DNA of 64,000 nt from Bacteroidetes bacterium SW_9_63_38 (GTDB lineage Bacteria > Bacteroidota > Rhodothermia > Rhodothermales > Salinibacteraceae), in contig PXUA01000014.1 in the NCBI GenBank assembly GCA_003022435.1, positions 62,001 to 126,000 of the forward strand, given 5' to 3'. The notes beneath the pieces are model-generated. The model was given only the letters and a program-made list of their open reading frames with translations. It ran no database searches and was not told the DNA's origin. Below, piece by piece: positions 1 to 8,058 of the stretch (position 1 is its first letter; each line of letters begins with the position of its first letter). The translations under genes were made by a program, and so were the position numbers.

Positions 1-144
1 ATGGTTTCACCCGCTCTTTGGGGTCAAACGGCAGGGGAGCGTTGCATCCGCCGCCCCCGATTTGTACCGTATCTGACACCTACCTTCCCATCGTTGTGGA
101 ACGGCTCATTCGCTGGCCTCGCATTTTCTAATCCCGACCCGGTC
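1..144. other. Leader region upstream of nuoA
   Basis: No gene is recognised here. An in-frame extension of nuoA reaches base 1, but its residues (rich in Arg, Pro, Trp) do not resemble NuoA, and the conserved protein begins at the ATG at 145. The stretch probably holds the nuo promoter and leader; no consensus could be assigned. Confidence 0.4.
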
Positions 145-519
145 ATGTTTGGAGAGTTTGTGCCCCTGTTTGTCATGATTGCGCTGGCCACCGGACTGGC
201 GCTCACCTTGCTGGCGGCGGCCGCGTACGTGGGGCCGAGTCGACCGAGTGATTCGAAGACGATGCCCTACGAGAGCGGCATGGACCCGGTCGGGAGTGCC
301 CACGAGCGGTACTCGGTCAAGTTTTACCTCGTGGCCATGATCTTCATCGTCTTCGACATCGAAGTCGTCTTTATGTGGCCGTGGGCGGCCAGCTTTCACA
401 GCTTCATCGACAGTGGGGCCGGACTCGGCGTGATTGCCGTGGTTACTCTCTTTGCCCTCATTCTACTGGTGGGGCTGCTCTACGACATCAAGAAGGGCGG
501 CCTCGACTTCGAGCAGTAG
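145..519 (+). CDS. nuoA: NADH-quinone oxidoreductase subunit A
   Basis: Small membrane subunit of complex I (124 aa) at the joint between the peripheral and membrane arms; it helps shape the quinone cavity. Three hydrophobic helices are visible near residues 5-30, 60-82 and 93-115. The conserved loop between helices 1 and 2 is present (MPYESGMDP followed by the RYSVKFYLVAMIFIVFDIE region), which is diagnostic for NuoA. The start at 145 gives the family's normal length; the open frame upstream is not conserved in type. First gene of the nuo series here, followed 185 bp later by nuoB. Confidence 0.95.
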   Translation: MFGEFVPLFVMIALATGLALTLLAAAAYVGPSRPSDSKTMPYESGMDPVGSAHERYSVKFYLVAMIFIVFDIEVVFMWPWAASFHSFIDSGAGLGVIAVVTLFALILLVGLLYDIKKGGLDFEQ

Positions 520-704
520 TGACCGGCGAGATTCGAGGTTCGAGTGGGAGGCGGACGCGTCGAGGGCGATAGCTGTGAGTTCGACGGACGCGTGCGTTCT
601 GGGGGACAGGGTGAAACAGGGGCGCGACCCTGGGATTTAACGCAGTGCCGTCAAAGGGTGGGGTTTCCTGTAAATCTGCATTCCTTCAATAGCCCGCAAA
701 ACTT

Positions 705-1352
705 ATGGCTGGATCGAGTGGAAGCAATGGACAGAGCTTTTTTACGACCCGGGTGGACGCCGTCTTAAACTGGGCGCGATCCAACTCGCTGATGCCGATG
801 CCGATGGGCTTGGCCTGCTGTGCCATTGAGATGATGGGTTTTGCGGGGCCGAAGTACGACTCCGCCCGCTTCGGAAGTGAAGCAATGCGGTTTTCGCCGC
901 GCCAGGCCGACCTCATGATCGTCGCCGGCTGGTGCTCCTACAAGATGAGCCACGCGATCCGTCGTGTCTGGGACCAGATGGCGGACCCGAAGTGGTGCAT
1001 CGCGATGGGCGCCTGTGCCTCTACCGGCGGCATGCACCGCTGCTACGGGGTGGTGCAGGGCGTGGACAACTTTCTGCCGGTGGACGTTTACATCTCCGGC
1101 TGCCCGCCGCGCCCGGAAGCGGTGCTGCACGCGCTGATGGACATCCAAGAGAAGATCCGCAACGAGTACTCGGTGGTTAAGGACTACAGCCACGGCGAGG
1201 CCGCTCAGGAGACGCCCCTCGTGCCGGAGAACTCCAAGAAGTTTCCCGGACAGCTCGAAAAGCCGAAGACGCCGAGCATGGAATTTGACATGCCCAGCGA
1301 AACGGCCGGCGACGGGGCGGACGACGAGTCGGTCGAGCCGGCACTCGCGTAG
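705..1352 (+). CDS. nuoB: NADH-quinone oxidoreductase subunit B
   Basis: Peripheral-arm subunit (215 aa) carrying the terminal [4Fe-4S] cluster N2, which passes electrons to quinone. The four ligand cysteines are visible: the tandem pair C38-C39 in [11 protein letters not shown]104 in GACASTGG and C133 in [10 protein letters not shown], with the family's 65- and 29-residue spacings. After about residue 160 there is an acidic, Ser/Glu/Pro-rich tail of some 50 residues beyond the usual NuoB core, in keeping with the acidic bias of all proteins here. It lies between nuoA and nuoC, on the same strand. Confidence 0.96.
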   Translation: MAGSSGSNGQSFFTTRVDAVLNWARSNSLMPMPMGLACCAIEMMGFAGPKYDSARFGSEAMRFSPRQADLMIVAGWCSYKMSHAIRRVWDQMADPKWCIAMGACASTGGMHRCYGVVQGVDNFLPVDVYISGCPPRPEAVLHALMDIQEKIRNEYSVVKDYSHGEAAQETPLVPENSKKFPGQLEKPKTPSMEFDMPSETAGDGADDESVEPALA

Positions 1353-1418
1353 CTGTTTCGGCGTGCCCGTCCGGCGGCCCGCCCTTCTTCGCATTGACTG
1401 TGACGACCCGACGCGCCT

Positions 1419-2126
1419 ATGCCCGATCCCAGCGACCCGCGTGCCTCGGAGCCCAACGATCCCGAGGAGCTTCGCTTCCAGTACACCCCTTCCGACGAGC
1501 CGACGCCTGAGCAGGAGATCGACAATCCGCACGCGAAGGACACGACGCGGGTGCCGGCGGTCATTGACGCCCTGCGGACGGAGTTCGGCGACGACATCCA
1601 CGACGTGGAGCGCTACGCCAATGAGGACACGGTCTACGTCGCCAAGCAGCGGATTCAGGACATCTGCCGCTTCCTGAAGGAGGACGAGGAGTTCGACTAC
1701 TTTGTCGACCTCGGTGGGATCGACAACTTTACCGACGAGGATCGCTACGAGGTCTTCTACAACATCGTGAGCACCGAGCGGCAGAAGCGCATCCGCCTGA
1801 AGGTGCGGGTGGACGAGGCTGACATGCGCGTGCCCAGCGTGACCGACATCTACCGGGCCGCCAACTGGAACGAGCGGGAGGCCTACGACATGTTCGGGTT
1901 CGAGTTTGTCGACCATCCGGACCCGCGACGGATGTACATGCCCGAGGACTTTGAGTATCATCCGCTGCGCAAGGAATTTCCCCAGTTGGGCGTGCCGGGG
2001 TCGCTGCCGCTGCCCCCGCAGACGCCGGATGGGGATCTCACAATGGATCCCTTTGCCGCCGCCCACGGATCCCAGCCGCGCAAGAGTTACGAGGAACCCC
2101 CCGTCGACGCCGACTCTGACGAATAG
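1419..2126 (+). CDS. nuoC: NADH-quinone oxidoreductase subunit C (30 kDa)
   Basis: Peripheral-arm subunit C (235 aa) that packs against NuoD and NuoB. The hallmark segment ANWNEREAYDMFGFEF, followed by HPDPRRMYMPEDFEYHPLR, is seen near residues 148-187. About 40 very acidic residues precede the conserved domain. The C-terminal tail (after residue 190) is Pro- and Asp-rich. It is separate from NuoD here, unlike the NuoCD fusion of enterobacteria. Confidence 0.95.
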   Translation: MPDPSDPRASEPNDPEELRFQYTPSDEPTPEQEIDNPHAKDTTRVPAVIDALRTEFGDDIHDVERYANEDTVYVAKQRIQDICRFLKEDEEFDYFVDLGGIDNFTDEDRYEVFYNIVSTERQKRIRLKVRVDEADMRVPSVTDIYRAANWNEREAYDMFGFEFVDHPDPRRMYMPEDFEYHPLRKEFPQLGVPGSLPLPPQTPDGDLTMDPFAAAHGSQPRKSYEEPPVDADSDE

Positions 2127-2193
2127 CGTTGGAACGTTGACACGGCAAACGTTCGAACGTTCAACGCTCTAACGCACCAACGCACACCGTACC
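2127..2193. repeat. Low-complexity AACG-rich spacer before nuoD
   Basis: The nuoC-nuoD spacer is built from AACG words. It includes the perfect 14-bp palindrome AACGTTCGAACGTT at 2148-2161 and ends a few bases before the nuoD ATG. A related AACGC-rich spacer precedes nuoG. No terminator or defined operator is evident. Confidence 0.4.
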
Positions 2194-3540
2194 ATGGCCC
2201 AAGCACCCGATTTTCCAGGGCTCGACTTCGGCGACCGATTTCGGTTCTGGCCGAAGCACAACGAAAAGATTTATGAGCGCCTCGAAGGCAAGCATGCCTG
2301 GCTGGAAGAGAAGCAAGCGGCCCGAGGCGACGGCGATCTGCCCGTCACGGAGAAGGTGGAGAAGGACCCGCTGGAAAACGAGATGATCCTCAACATCGGG
2401 CCGCAGCACCCGGCGACCCACGGGGTGCTGCGCTGCGTCGTGAAGCTCGACGGCGAGACCGTGGAGAAGTCGGTCCTCGACATTGGGTACCTGCACCGCG
2501 GGATCGAGAAGCTCGCGGAGCACAAGACGTATCAGGAGTTCATGCCGTATACCGACCGCATGGACTACCTGGCGCCCTACTCCAACAACGTGGCGTGGTG
2601 CTTGGCCGTGGAGAAGCTAGCAGGCATTGAGGTGCCGGACCGGGCACAGTGGATCCGGATGATCATGAGCGAGCTGGCGCGCATCTCCTCGCACTGCCTG
2701 TGGCTGGGGGTGGGCATGATGGACGCCGGGGCGGTGTCCGGGTTCATTTGGACCTTCCAGCAGCGGGAAGAAATCTACGCCATCATGGACGAGGTGGCCG
2801 GCGCCCGCTTCACGGTGAGCCACAGCCGCATCGGGGGAGTGGCCAACGACTTTTCCCCGCGGGCCATTGAGATGATTGAGGACTTCACGGATTCGTTCCT
2901 CGATGAGGTCGACGGGTGGGAGACGCTTCTCAACCGCAACCGCATCTGGGTGGAGCGCAACCGGGACGTGGGCCGCATCACGAAGGAGGAGGCACTGGAG
3001 CTCGGGGTCACCGGCCCTAACCTGCGCGGCTCCGGCGTGCCCTACGACGTGCGCCGCTTCGAGCCGTACCTCAAGTACGACGAGGTCGACTTCACCATTC
3101 CGGTGCGCGAGGAGGGCGACTGCCTGGCGCGCTACTTCCTCCGGCTCGACGAGATGAAGCAGAGCGTGCGCATCATTAAGCAGTGCCTCGACCGCATGAC
3201 GGAGGGGCCGATCCGCTCCGACGACGCGAAGGAGGCCTATCCCTCGAAGGAGGAGGTCTATTACTCGATGGAGGGCATGATCCACGACTTCATGTACACC
3301 GACGTGGGCACCGTGCCGCCGAAGGGCGCGCACTCGTACCACGCCGTGGAAGGGCCGAAGGGCGAGCTTGGCTTCTACCTTACCTCCGACGGCACCGGTC
3401 GGCCCTGGCGCGTGCGCATCAACGCGCCCTCCTTTACCAACCTGCAGGCCATGGAGTACATCATGGAAGGTTCCCTCGTGGCCGACACCGTCGTCATCAT
3501 CGGCTCCCTCGACCCGGTCATGGGCGAAGCCGACAAATAG
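2194..3540 (+). CDS. nuoD: NADH-quinone oxidoreductase subunit D (49 kDa)
   Basis: Peripheral-arm subunit (448 aa) lining the quinone-binding cavity, evolutionarily related to the large subunit of NiFe hydrogenases. Conserved blocks are visible: NIGPQHPATHGVLR near residue 67, GYLHRGIEKLAE near 100, and the C-terminal APSFTNLQAMEY region ending with DPVMGEADK. The N-terminal 60 residues form an extra acidic extension ahead of the NuoD core. The stop at 3540 is followed by a CACACCC-rich spacer before nuoE. Confidence 0.96.
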   Translation: MAQAPDFPGLDFGDRFRFWPKHNEKIYERLEGKHAWLEEKQAARGDGDLPVTEKVEKDPLENEMILNIGPQHPATHGVLRCVVKLDGETVEKSVLDIGYLHRGIEKLAEHKTYQEFMPYTDRMDYLAPYSNNVAWCLAVEKLAGIEVPDRAQWIRMIMSELARISSHCLWLGVGMMDAGAVSGFIWTFQQREEIYAIMDEVAGARFTVSHSRIGGVANDFSPRAIEMIEDFTDSFLDEVDGWETLLNRNRIWVERNRDVGRITKEEALELGVTGPNLRGSGVPYDVRRFEPYLKYDEVDFTIPVREEGDCLARYFLRLDEMKQSVRIIKQCLDRMTEGPIRSDDAKEAYPSKEEVYYSMEGMIHDFMYTDVGTVPPKGAHSYHAVEGPKGELGFYLTSDGTGRPWRVRINAPSFTNLQAMEYIMEGSLVADTVVIIGSLDPVMGEADK

Positions 3541-3638
3541 GTTTGTGCGTAGGGTGTTTGGGGGTGTGGGTCTACATCCGCGTAGCCTCGCCCCGAAACA
3601 CCCACACTCCCATACACCCACACACCCACACGCGAAGT
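3541..3638. repeat. Inverted GGGTGTGG / CACACCC spacer before nuoE
   Basis: A G-rich tract (about 3548-3571, GGTGTTTGGGGGTGTGGG) is followed about 30 bases later by a C-rich tract (3597-3632) built of ACACCCAC words. The two are largely complementary and could fold into an imperfect hairpin just ahead of the nuoE start. No U-run follows, so it is not an obvious terminator. Confidence 0.4.
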
Positions 3639-4316
3639 ATGAGCACATTTGGCATCCAACAGCCCATCGTCGAGCTCCCAGACCAGGATCCGGAGCGGGA
3701 CTTTTCCGACGAGGAGCTTGTGTGGACCGAGGAAGAACAGGAGCAGATCGAGGCCTGGGAGGAGCAGTACGCCGATGAACAGGGCGCTATTATGAAGGTG
3801 CTCTGGCTGGCCCAGGAAAAGTTCGGCTACCTGCCGCCGGAGGTCATCAAGCTCTGCGGCGAGACGCTCGACATGTCGTTCTCGCAAACCTACGGCGTGG
3901 CGACCTTCTACCATCAGTACTTTAAGGAGGAGAAGGGCAGCTACGTCCTCGACGTCTGCACCTGCTTTACGTGTCAGGTCTGCGGCGGCTACGACATCCT
4001 GCACTACCTGGAGGAGAAGCTGGACGTGCACGCCGGGGAGACGACCGACGACGGCATGTTTACGGTACAGGAGGCCGAGTGCTTAGGCTCCTGCGGGTCG
4101 GCGCCCATGATGGAAATCACGAACGGGGTGTACGTGCACCAGCTCACCCCCGAGAAAATCGACGACCTCATCGAGAGCCTGCGCGCGGGGGAGGTCCCGG
4201 AGTTTACGTCCGTCACGCTGCCGCAAGACGAGGACGAGATGGACGGGAACCGACGCACCGACGTGGAAAATACAACCACCTACGAGACGCAACCGCGGGC
4301 CGAGCACATGGAATAG
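3639..4316 (+). CDS. nuoE: NADH-quinone oxidoreductase subunit E (24 kDa)
   Basis: Thioredoxin-fold subunit (225 aa) of the NADH dehydrogenase module, binding the [2Fe-2S] cluster N1a. The expected ligands are C107 and C112 (C-x4-C) and C148 and C152 (C-x3-C, in ECLGSCGSAP). Two further cysteines, C109 and C115, are interleaved with the first pair (CTCFTCQVC), which is unusual. The first 40 residues and the last 40 are acidic extensions. The ATG at 3639 is chosen because the upstream frame is non-conserved and overlaps nuoD. Confidence 0.94.
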   Translation: MSTFGIQQPIVELPDQDPERDFSDEELVWTEEEQEQIEAWEEQYADEQGAIMKVLWLAQEKFGYLPPEVIKLCGETLDMSFSQTYGVATFYHQYFKEEKGSYVLDVCTCFTCQVCGGYDILHYLEEKLDVHAGETTDDGMFTVQEAECLGSCGSAPMMEITNGVYVHQLTPEKIDDLIESLRAGEVPEFTSVTLPQDEDEMDGNRRTDVENTTTYETQPRAEHME

Positions 4317-4354
4317 TGTGAAGGCATGGACGCGTGGGGGCATGGAAGCAATGA

Positions 4355-4861
4355 ATGCAGAGTATCCAGGCCGACACGCATCTCCGCCTGTTGCCCGATC
4401 GACTGAATTTTTCCGAGGCGTCCTCATTCGACCCCGTGTCCGCTTCGAATCCCCCGTCGGCCCGAGACATCCTCATCGAGAGCTTGGGGGGACTGTCCGA
4501 GCACGAGATGGAGCAGCTGTACGGCCCGAACTGGGTTTCCTTCGCGACCCGGAAAGTGCGGGCGCTCCGCGAGTCCCGGAAGTGGGTGTATGCCCTCGGC
4601 GTGACGATGGGGCTGCTGGCGGTGGCACTGCCCACGACGGCCTTTTATCACTACTATCAGTCGGTCGAGAGCTTCTCGCTGCTCAGCTTTCTGGGGCCGG
4701 TGGCCGCGGCCTGTTGCTTCGCCGCCGTGCAGATGGGCTGGGCCGCGCACATGTATCTGCGCTGGCGCCACCAGCTGCAGGGCTACCGGGCGCTGCGGGC
4801 CTTGGGGCGCGAGCAGGGCGAGGAGACGCCTGAGGCGGCGGCCTCGCAGGAACCGGCCTAG
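4355..4861 (+). CDS. Small two-helix membrane protein in the nuo locus
   Basis: Function not recognised. The 168-residue protein has a soluble N-terminal half with the segment SEHEMEQLYGPNWVSFATRK, then two hydrophobic helices near residues 75-97 and 107-128 and an acidic tail. It is 38 bp after nuoE. A GTG at 4436 is an alternative start. Its TAG stop is formed by the TA target dinucleotide plus the first base of the mobile repeat that follows, so the original 3' end may have been changed by insertion. A second, unrelated two-helix protein lies at 6764, so this locus has gained at least two small membrane genes. Confidence 0.6.
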   Translation: MQSIQADTHLRLLPDRLNFSEASSFDPVSASNPPSARDILIESLGGLSEHEMEQLYGPNWVSFATRKVRALRESRKWVYALGVTMGLLAVALPTTAFYHYYQSVESFSLLSFLGPVAAACCFAAVQMGWAAHMYLRWRHQLQGYRALRALGREQGEETPEAAASQEPA

Positions 4862-4968
4862 TGCAGCTTCAAACGATCTTTTGGGGAAAGCAGTTTGCTA
4901 TTGCTCCACGCTCCAGCTTGAGGTATGGACGGACGAGGTCCGTCCGAAGCTCGATTGCACAACGGACC
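4860..4968 (+). repeat. 126-bp TA-flanked repeat, copy 1 (3' truncated)
   Basis: It starts GTGCAGCTTCAAACG and matches the other copies through the perfect hairpin GGACGGACGAGGTCCGTCC, then departs after AACGGACC at 4968, so the right terminal inverted repeat (TTGAAGCTGCA) is missing. It abuts the stop codon of the preceding gene. Confidence 0.85.
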
Positions 4969-5060
4969 CTCCTTCGGAGCAACTGAGCACCGAGTCATCG
5001 GGGACCGAGGAGCGGGGAGCGCTCCGCTCTCGTCCCGTTGCGCTCAAGGCCTCAGCGGGG

Positions 5061-5080
5061 AAAATCAAAACAGCCTCTGA
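5061..5080 (-). mobile_element. Solitary IS-type end upstream of nuoF
   Basis: AAAATCAAAACAGCCTC followed by TGA matches, with one change, the right end of the 381-bp element at 29854-30234 (AAAATCAAAACAGTCTC then TAA). No matching left end is visible between here and nuoE, so this is a relic end. It lies about 60 bp before the nuoF start. Confidence 0.5.
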
Positions 5081-5140
5081 GATCGGTCCCACAGGGACCG
5101 CGACGACCTTCCACACACTGCTACACAACGACACAGACTC

Positions 5141-6514
5141 ATGGAAGCCACGAATGGGAACGCCACCAACGGGGCGCCCGAGACGAAGGACTGGCGCTCA
5201 TACGACCGGATGCTCCTGCCGCCCACCCAGGATCTCCATAGGCTGGAGGTGTACACCGAACACGACGGCTACGACCGTCTCCGCCGCGTCCTGGAGAACG
5301 AGGGGATGGCGCCCGGCGACGTCACCGGGGAGGTCAAGGCCTCTGGGCTCACCGGCCGCGGCGGCGCCGGCTTCCCGACCGGGGTGAAGTGGACCTTTAT
5401 GCCCGACCCCGGCGAGAAGCCTCGATTCCTCGGGGTCAATGCCGACGAAAGTGAGCCGGGCACCTACAAGGACCGGCAGGTGATGGAGTACAACCCGCAC
5501 CTCATGTTCGAGGGCATCCTTCTTGCCGGATACGCCATGCACATCGACACGGCGTACGTCTACGTCCGGGGCGAGTACACCGACTGGATTTCGCAGATGG
5601 CCACCGAGCTCCAGAAGGCCTACGATGAAGGCTACGTGGGCGAAGACATCCTGGGCTCGGACTTCTCGATGGACATCGTCCTCCACAAGGGGGCCGGGGC
5701 CTACATCTGCGGGGAGGAGACGAGCCTTATAGAGAGCCTGGAGGGCAAGCGGGGCTACCCGCGCTACAAGCCGCCCTTCCCGGCCCAGAAGGGCATCTTT
5801 GGATGTCCCACGACCATAAACAACGTCGAGACGCTGGCCCACGTCCCCCTCATCGTCGAGAAGGGCGGCGAGGAATACTCGAGCATCGGAGCGGAGGATA
5901 TGCCCGGTCCGGCCCTGTACGGCATGTCCGGCCACATCAAGCGCCCCGGCGTGTACGAGTACCCGACGGGGATCCCCCTGACGGATCTCATCTACGACGT
6001 GTGCGGGGGTATGGCCCGGGACGAGGACCCCAAGGCGTTCGTGCCCGGCGGCTCGTCGACCCCCCCGATCCGGGCCGACAACATCGACGGCCTCACGATG
6101 AACGACGAAAGCCTCGGCGAGGTCGGTTCCCGAACCGGCACGCTCTGTCCGCTCGTGCTGGACGCGGAGACCGACATGGTCTCGTTTGCCCGTCGCGTCG
6201 CGCACTTCTACCAGGACGAGAGCTGTGGGCAGTGTACGCCCTGCCGGGAGGGCACCGGCTGGCTCGAAAACATCCTGGCCCGCATCGATCAGGGCGAAGG
6301 GCGCATGCGCGACCTCGATCTCATCCTTGAGCTTTGTGACCACATGGACGGCGGCCGCACCATCTGCGCCTTCGCCGACGGCGCCGTGGGGCCTGTGCGC
6401 GCCATCGTCAAGCGGTTCCGCGACGAGTTTGAGGCCAAGTGCCAGGCGTCGGTCTATCCCGTAAGCACCGAGGTGTCGGCGGGGCCCAACTCCGCCGTCG
6501 CGGCGACGGAGTAG
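5141..6514 (+). CDS. nuoF: NADH-quinone oxidoreductase subunit F (51 kDa)
   Basis: NADH-oxidising subunit (457 aa) with FMN and the [4Fe-4S] cluster N3. The NADH/FMN-binding region shows GLTGRGGAGFPTGVKW near residue 70 and NADESEPGTYKDR near 100. The block ICGEETSLIESLEGKRG is near residue 190. The N3 ligands are in ESCGQCTPCREG, with the fourth cysteine in GRTICAFADG near the end. Length is normal apart from a short N-terminal extension. The spacer from the preceding gene carries mobile-repeat debris. Confidence 0.96.
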   Translation: MEATNGNATNGAPETKDWRSYDRMLLPPTQDLHRLEVYTEHDGYDRLRRVLENEGMAPGDVTGEVKASGLTGRGGAGFPTGVKWTFMPDPGEKPRFLGVNADESEPGTYKDRQVMEYNPHLMFEGILLAGYAMHIDTAYVYVRGEYTDWISQMATELQKAYDEGYVGEDILGSDFSMDIVLHKGAGAYICGEETSLIESLEGKRGYPRYKPPFPAQKGIFGCPTTINNVETLAHVPLIVEKGGEEYSSIGAEDMPGPALYGMSGHIKRPGVYEYPTGIPLTDLIYDVCGGMARDEDPKAFVPGGSSTPPIRADNIDGLTMNDESLGEVGSRTGTLCPLVLDAETDMVSFARRVAHFYQDESCGQCTPCREGTGWLENILARIDQGEGRMRDLDLILELCDHMDGGRTICAFADGAVGPVRAIVKRFRDEFEAKCQASVYPVSTEVSAGPNSAVAATE

Positions 6515-6617
6515 TCCGCATCGGGAAAGACCCCGCCGTCCCGAAGAGACGCACTGGTTCGAAGAGTCCTCCTCATACGTGAGTGATGCGTGACTCGTGA
6601 TTGAAGCGGCGGGCAGC

Positions 6618-6680
6618 CTCACGCAATACGCATCACGCGCCCTGAGTGCAAACGAAGAAGTGCCCTCGGGGTGCAATACG
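6618..6680 (+). repeat. Dispersed repeat (CTCACGCAATACGC type), copy A
   Basis: Runs from CTCACGCAATACGCAT through GCGCCCTGAGTGCAAACGA to a GTGCAATACG end. It matches the reverse complement of 54236-54306 almost base for base, apart from a short hairpin loop that is lacking here. It fills part of the nuoF-downstream spacer. Confidence 0.65.
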
Positions 6681-6763
6681 AAATACGTCCCGTATAGCTC
6701 GTCGTGCCCCCGTTCGGGGCGTGCCCGGCCGATCAAGTCACACTTCCTAGTTACACACGCCCC

Positions 6764-7120
6764 ATGGCCCCCCGACAGGCAATTATCGATGCTCTGAACG
6801 AGGTAGAAGACAAGCTCTCGTTCGTGTCGGGGGCGCCGCCCGAGCCGCCGTTTGATGTCGGCCCCCTCGCGGCCCGACTCACGCGGGTGCGACGGTGGCG
6901 TACGGTCGTCATGTGGAGCCAGGTCGCATTCTGTCTGCTCGTAGGCATCGCCGGGCTGCTGATGATCTCGGACATCGGCGTGCCGCGCATCGTCATGGCT
7001 GTGCTTGCGGGCGGGGGCATCGGCCTCGTGTTCGGCGTCCGCAATCTGGTCTACTGCGCCCAGGCCGAGCAGCTCTACACGGTGCTGCACCGGTCGGAAG
7101 AGGACGCTGAGGCGCGGTAA
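6764..7120 (+). CDS. Two-helix membrane protein between nuoF and nuoG
   Basis: Not recognised. 118 residues, with a soluble N-terminal 45 residues, two hydrophobic helices (about residues 50-70 and 75-97), and a short C-terminal tail with AEQLYTVLHRSEED. The ATG at 6764 is preferred because the upstream frame lies in repeat sequence. The reading frame has the strong GC-ending codons typical of this window. It lies between nuoF and the Uma2 gene; whether it belongs to complex I biogenesis or is a passenger cannot be told. Confidence 0.6.
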   Translation: MAPRQAIIDALNEVEDKLSFVSGAPPEPPFDVGPLAARLTRVRRWRTVVMWSQVAFCLLVGIAGLLMISDIGVPRIVMAVLAGGGIGLVFGVRNLVYCAQAEQLYTVLHRSEEDAEAR

Positions 7121-7237
7121 GGCGATGTGTGATCAAGGCGCATCGAGCACGGTTGGTCGCCGGAACTGCTTGGTGATTGTTGAACGGTAGAGGGGGCGAT
7201 CCGTAAAGATTGGAAAGTCACATCCGGAATTGTCTGT

Positions 7238-7873
7238 ATGATCGGTATGGCTGCTGCCACGCCTCCGGCTCCCCCGTCCTCGATTGCCCATCGGGTCGTG
7301 AATAACGAGCCGGTCTCAATCGAAGAGTACCGGACGTTTCAAGAAGAGGAAGAGGGTCGATACGAGTACGTTGACGGATGGATTGTCTCTATGACGGCCG
7401 CAAGCTGGTCCCATAGCGTTATCGCCTCAAATATTGATCGCACGCTTGGGAACCAGCTCCACAAGACGGACTGTCGAACGGCGTCTCGCGACGTAGAGGT
7501 GGAGCTGCCCACGTCGGCCTCCAATGCCTTCCCGGACGTTGTGGTCGTGTGTGGGGATCCGAAGTTTGCGGACGAGCGCGCTCTTCGACTGCGAAATCCG
7601 AGCGTCGTTGTAGAGGTGTTGTCGCCCTCGACGATGGATTATGACCGCGGCGAAAAATTCGCCCGCTACCGGCAGCTGGACACCCTTCAGGAATATCTTC
7701 TGGTTGCTCAGGATCGCCCTCACGTCGAGCACTACGTACGGCAGGAGGACAGCTGGCGCTTTACCGAGACCGATGGGCTTGACGCAGAAATTGATCTTCC
7801 CTCCCTTGACGCCACGCTTCCGCTGTCCGAGATTTATCTGGACGTGTCCTTCGACTCCGACGAAAACGAGTAG
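7238..7873 (+). CDS. Uma2 family (DUF820) putative endonuclease
   Basis: 211-residue protein of the Uma2/DUF820 family, which has a PD-(D/E)XK nuclease fold; the biological role of the family is not established. The family pattern is clear: an Asp in FPDVVVVCGDP, then VVVEVLSPST (catalytic Glu and neighbours), then GEKFARYRQL supplying a conserved Lys. The N-terminal part EYRTFQEEEEGRYEYVDGWI is also typical. It interrupts the nuo series between nuoF and nuoG, and a second Uma2 gene lies at 45066. Confidence 0.85.
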   Translation: MIGMAAATPPAPPSSIAHRVVNNEPVSIEEYRTFQEEEEGRYEYVDGWIVSMTAASWSHSVIASNIDRTLGNQLHKTDCRTASRDVEVELPTSASNAFPDVVVVCGDPKFADERALRLRNPSVVVEVLSPSTMDYDRGEKFARYRQLDTLQEYLLVAQDRPHVEHYVRQEDSWRFTETDGLDAEIDLPSLDATLPLSEIYLDVSFDSDENE

Positions 7874-7970
7874 GTCGCGTCTCCGCTCCGGAACCCATCC
7901 CCATGTCCCAACTACAGATGGTGAGTTTGTGTTTTCCCCTTTGCCAGCGGGGGACTGGACCAAGTCTACC

Positions 7971-8058
7971 GAACGCACAACCCTGAACGTACGACGCGCA
8001 ACGCACAACGCGTGACGTTCAAACGCTCAACGCACCACGCCCAACGCCGAACGCCGAC
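7971..8058. repeat. AACGC-rich low-complexity spacer before nuoG
   Basis: The last 88 bases before the nuoG ATG are repeated AACGC/AACGCAC words, like the shorter spacer before nuoD. No promoter or terminator shape is visible. Confidence 0.4.

Noticed and set aside
765-2066. Long minus-strand open frame of 433 codons opposite nuoB and nuoC
   Set aside because: Antisense shadow of GC-rich codons; His/Arg/Val-rich with no domain, while the plus strand encodes clear NuoB and NuoC.
5198-7090. 630-codon minus-strand frame opposite nuoF
   Set aside because: Shadow of nuoF; composition is that of reversed acidic-protein codons, with no recognisable motif.
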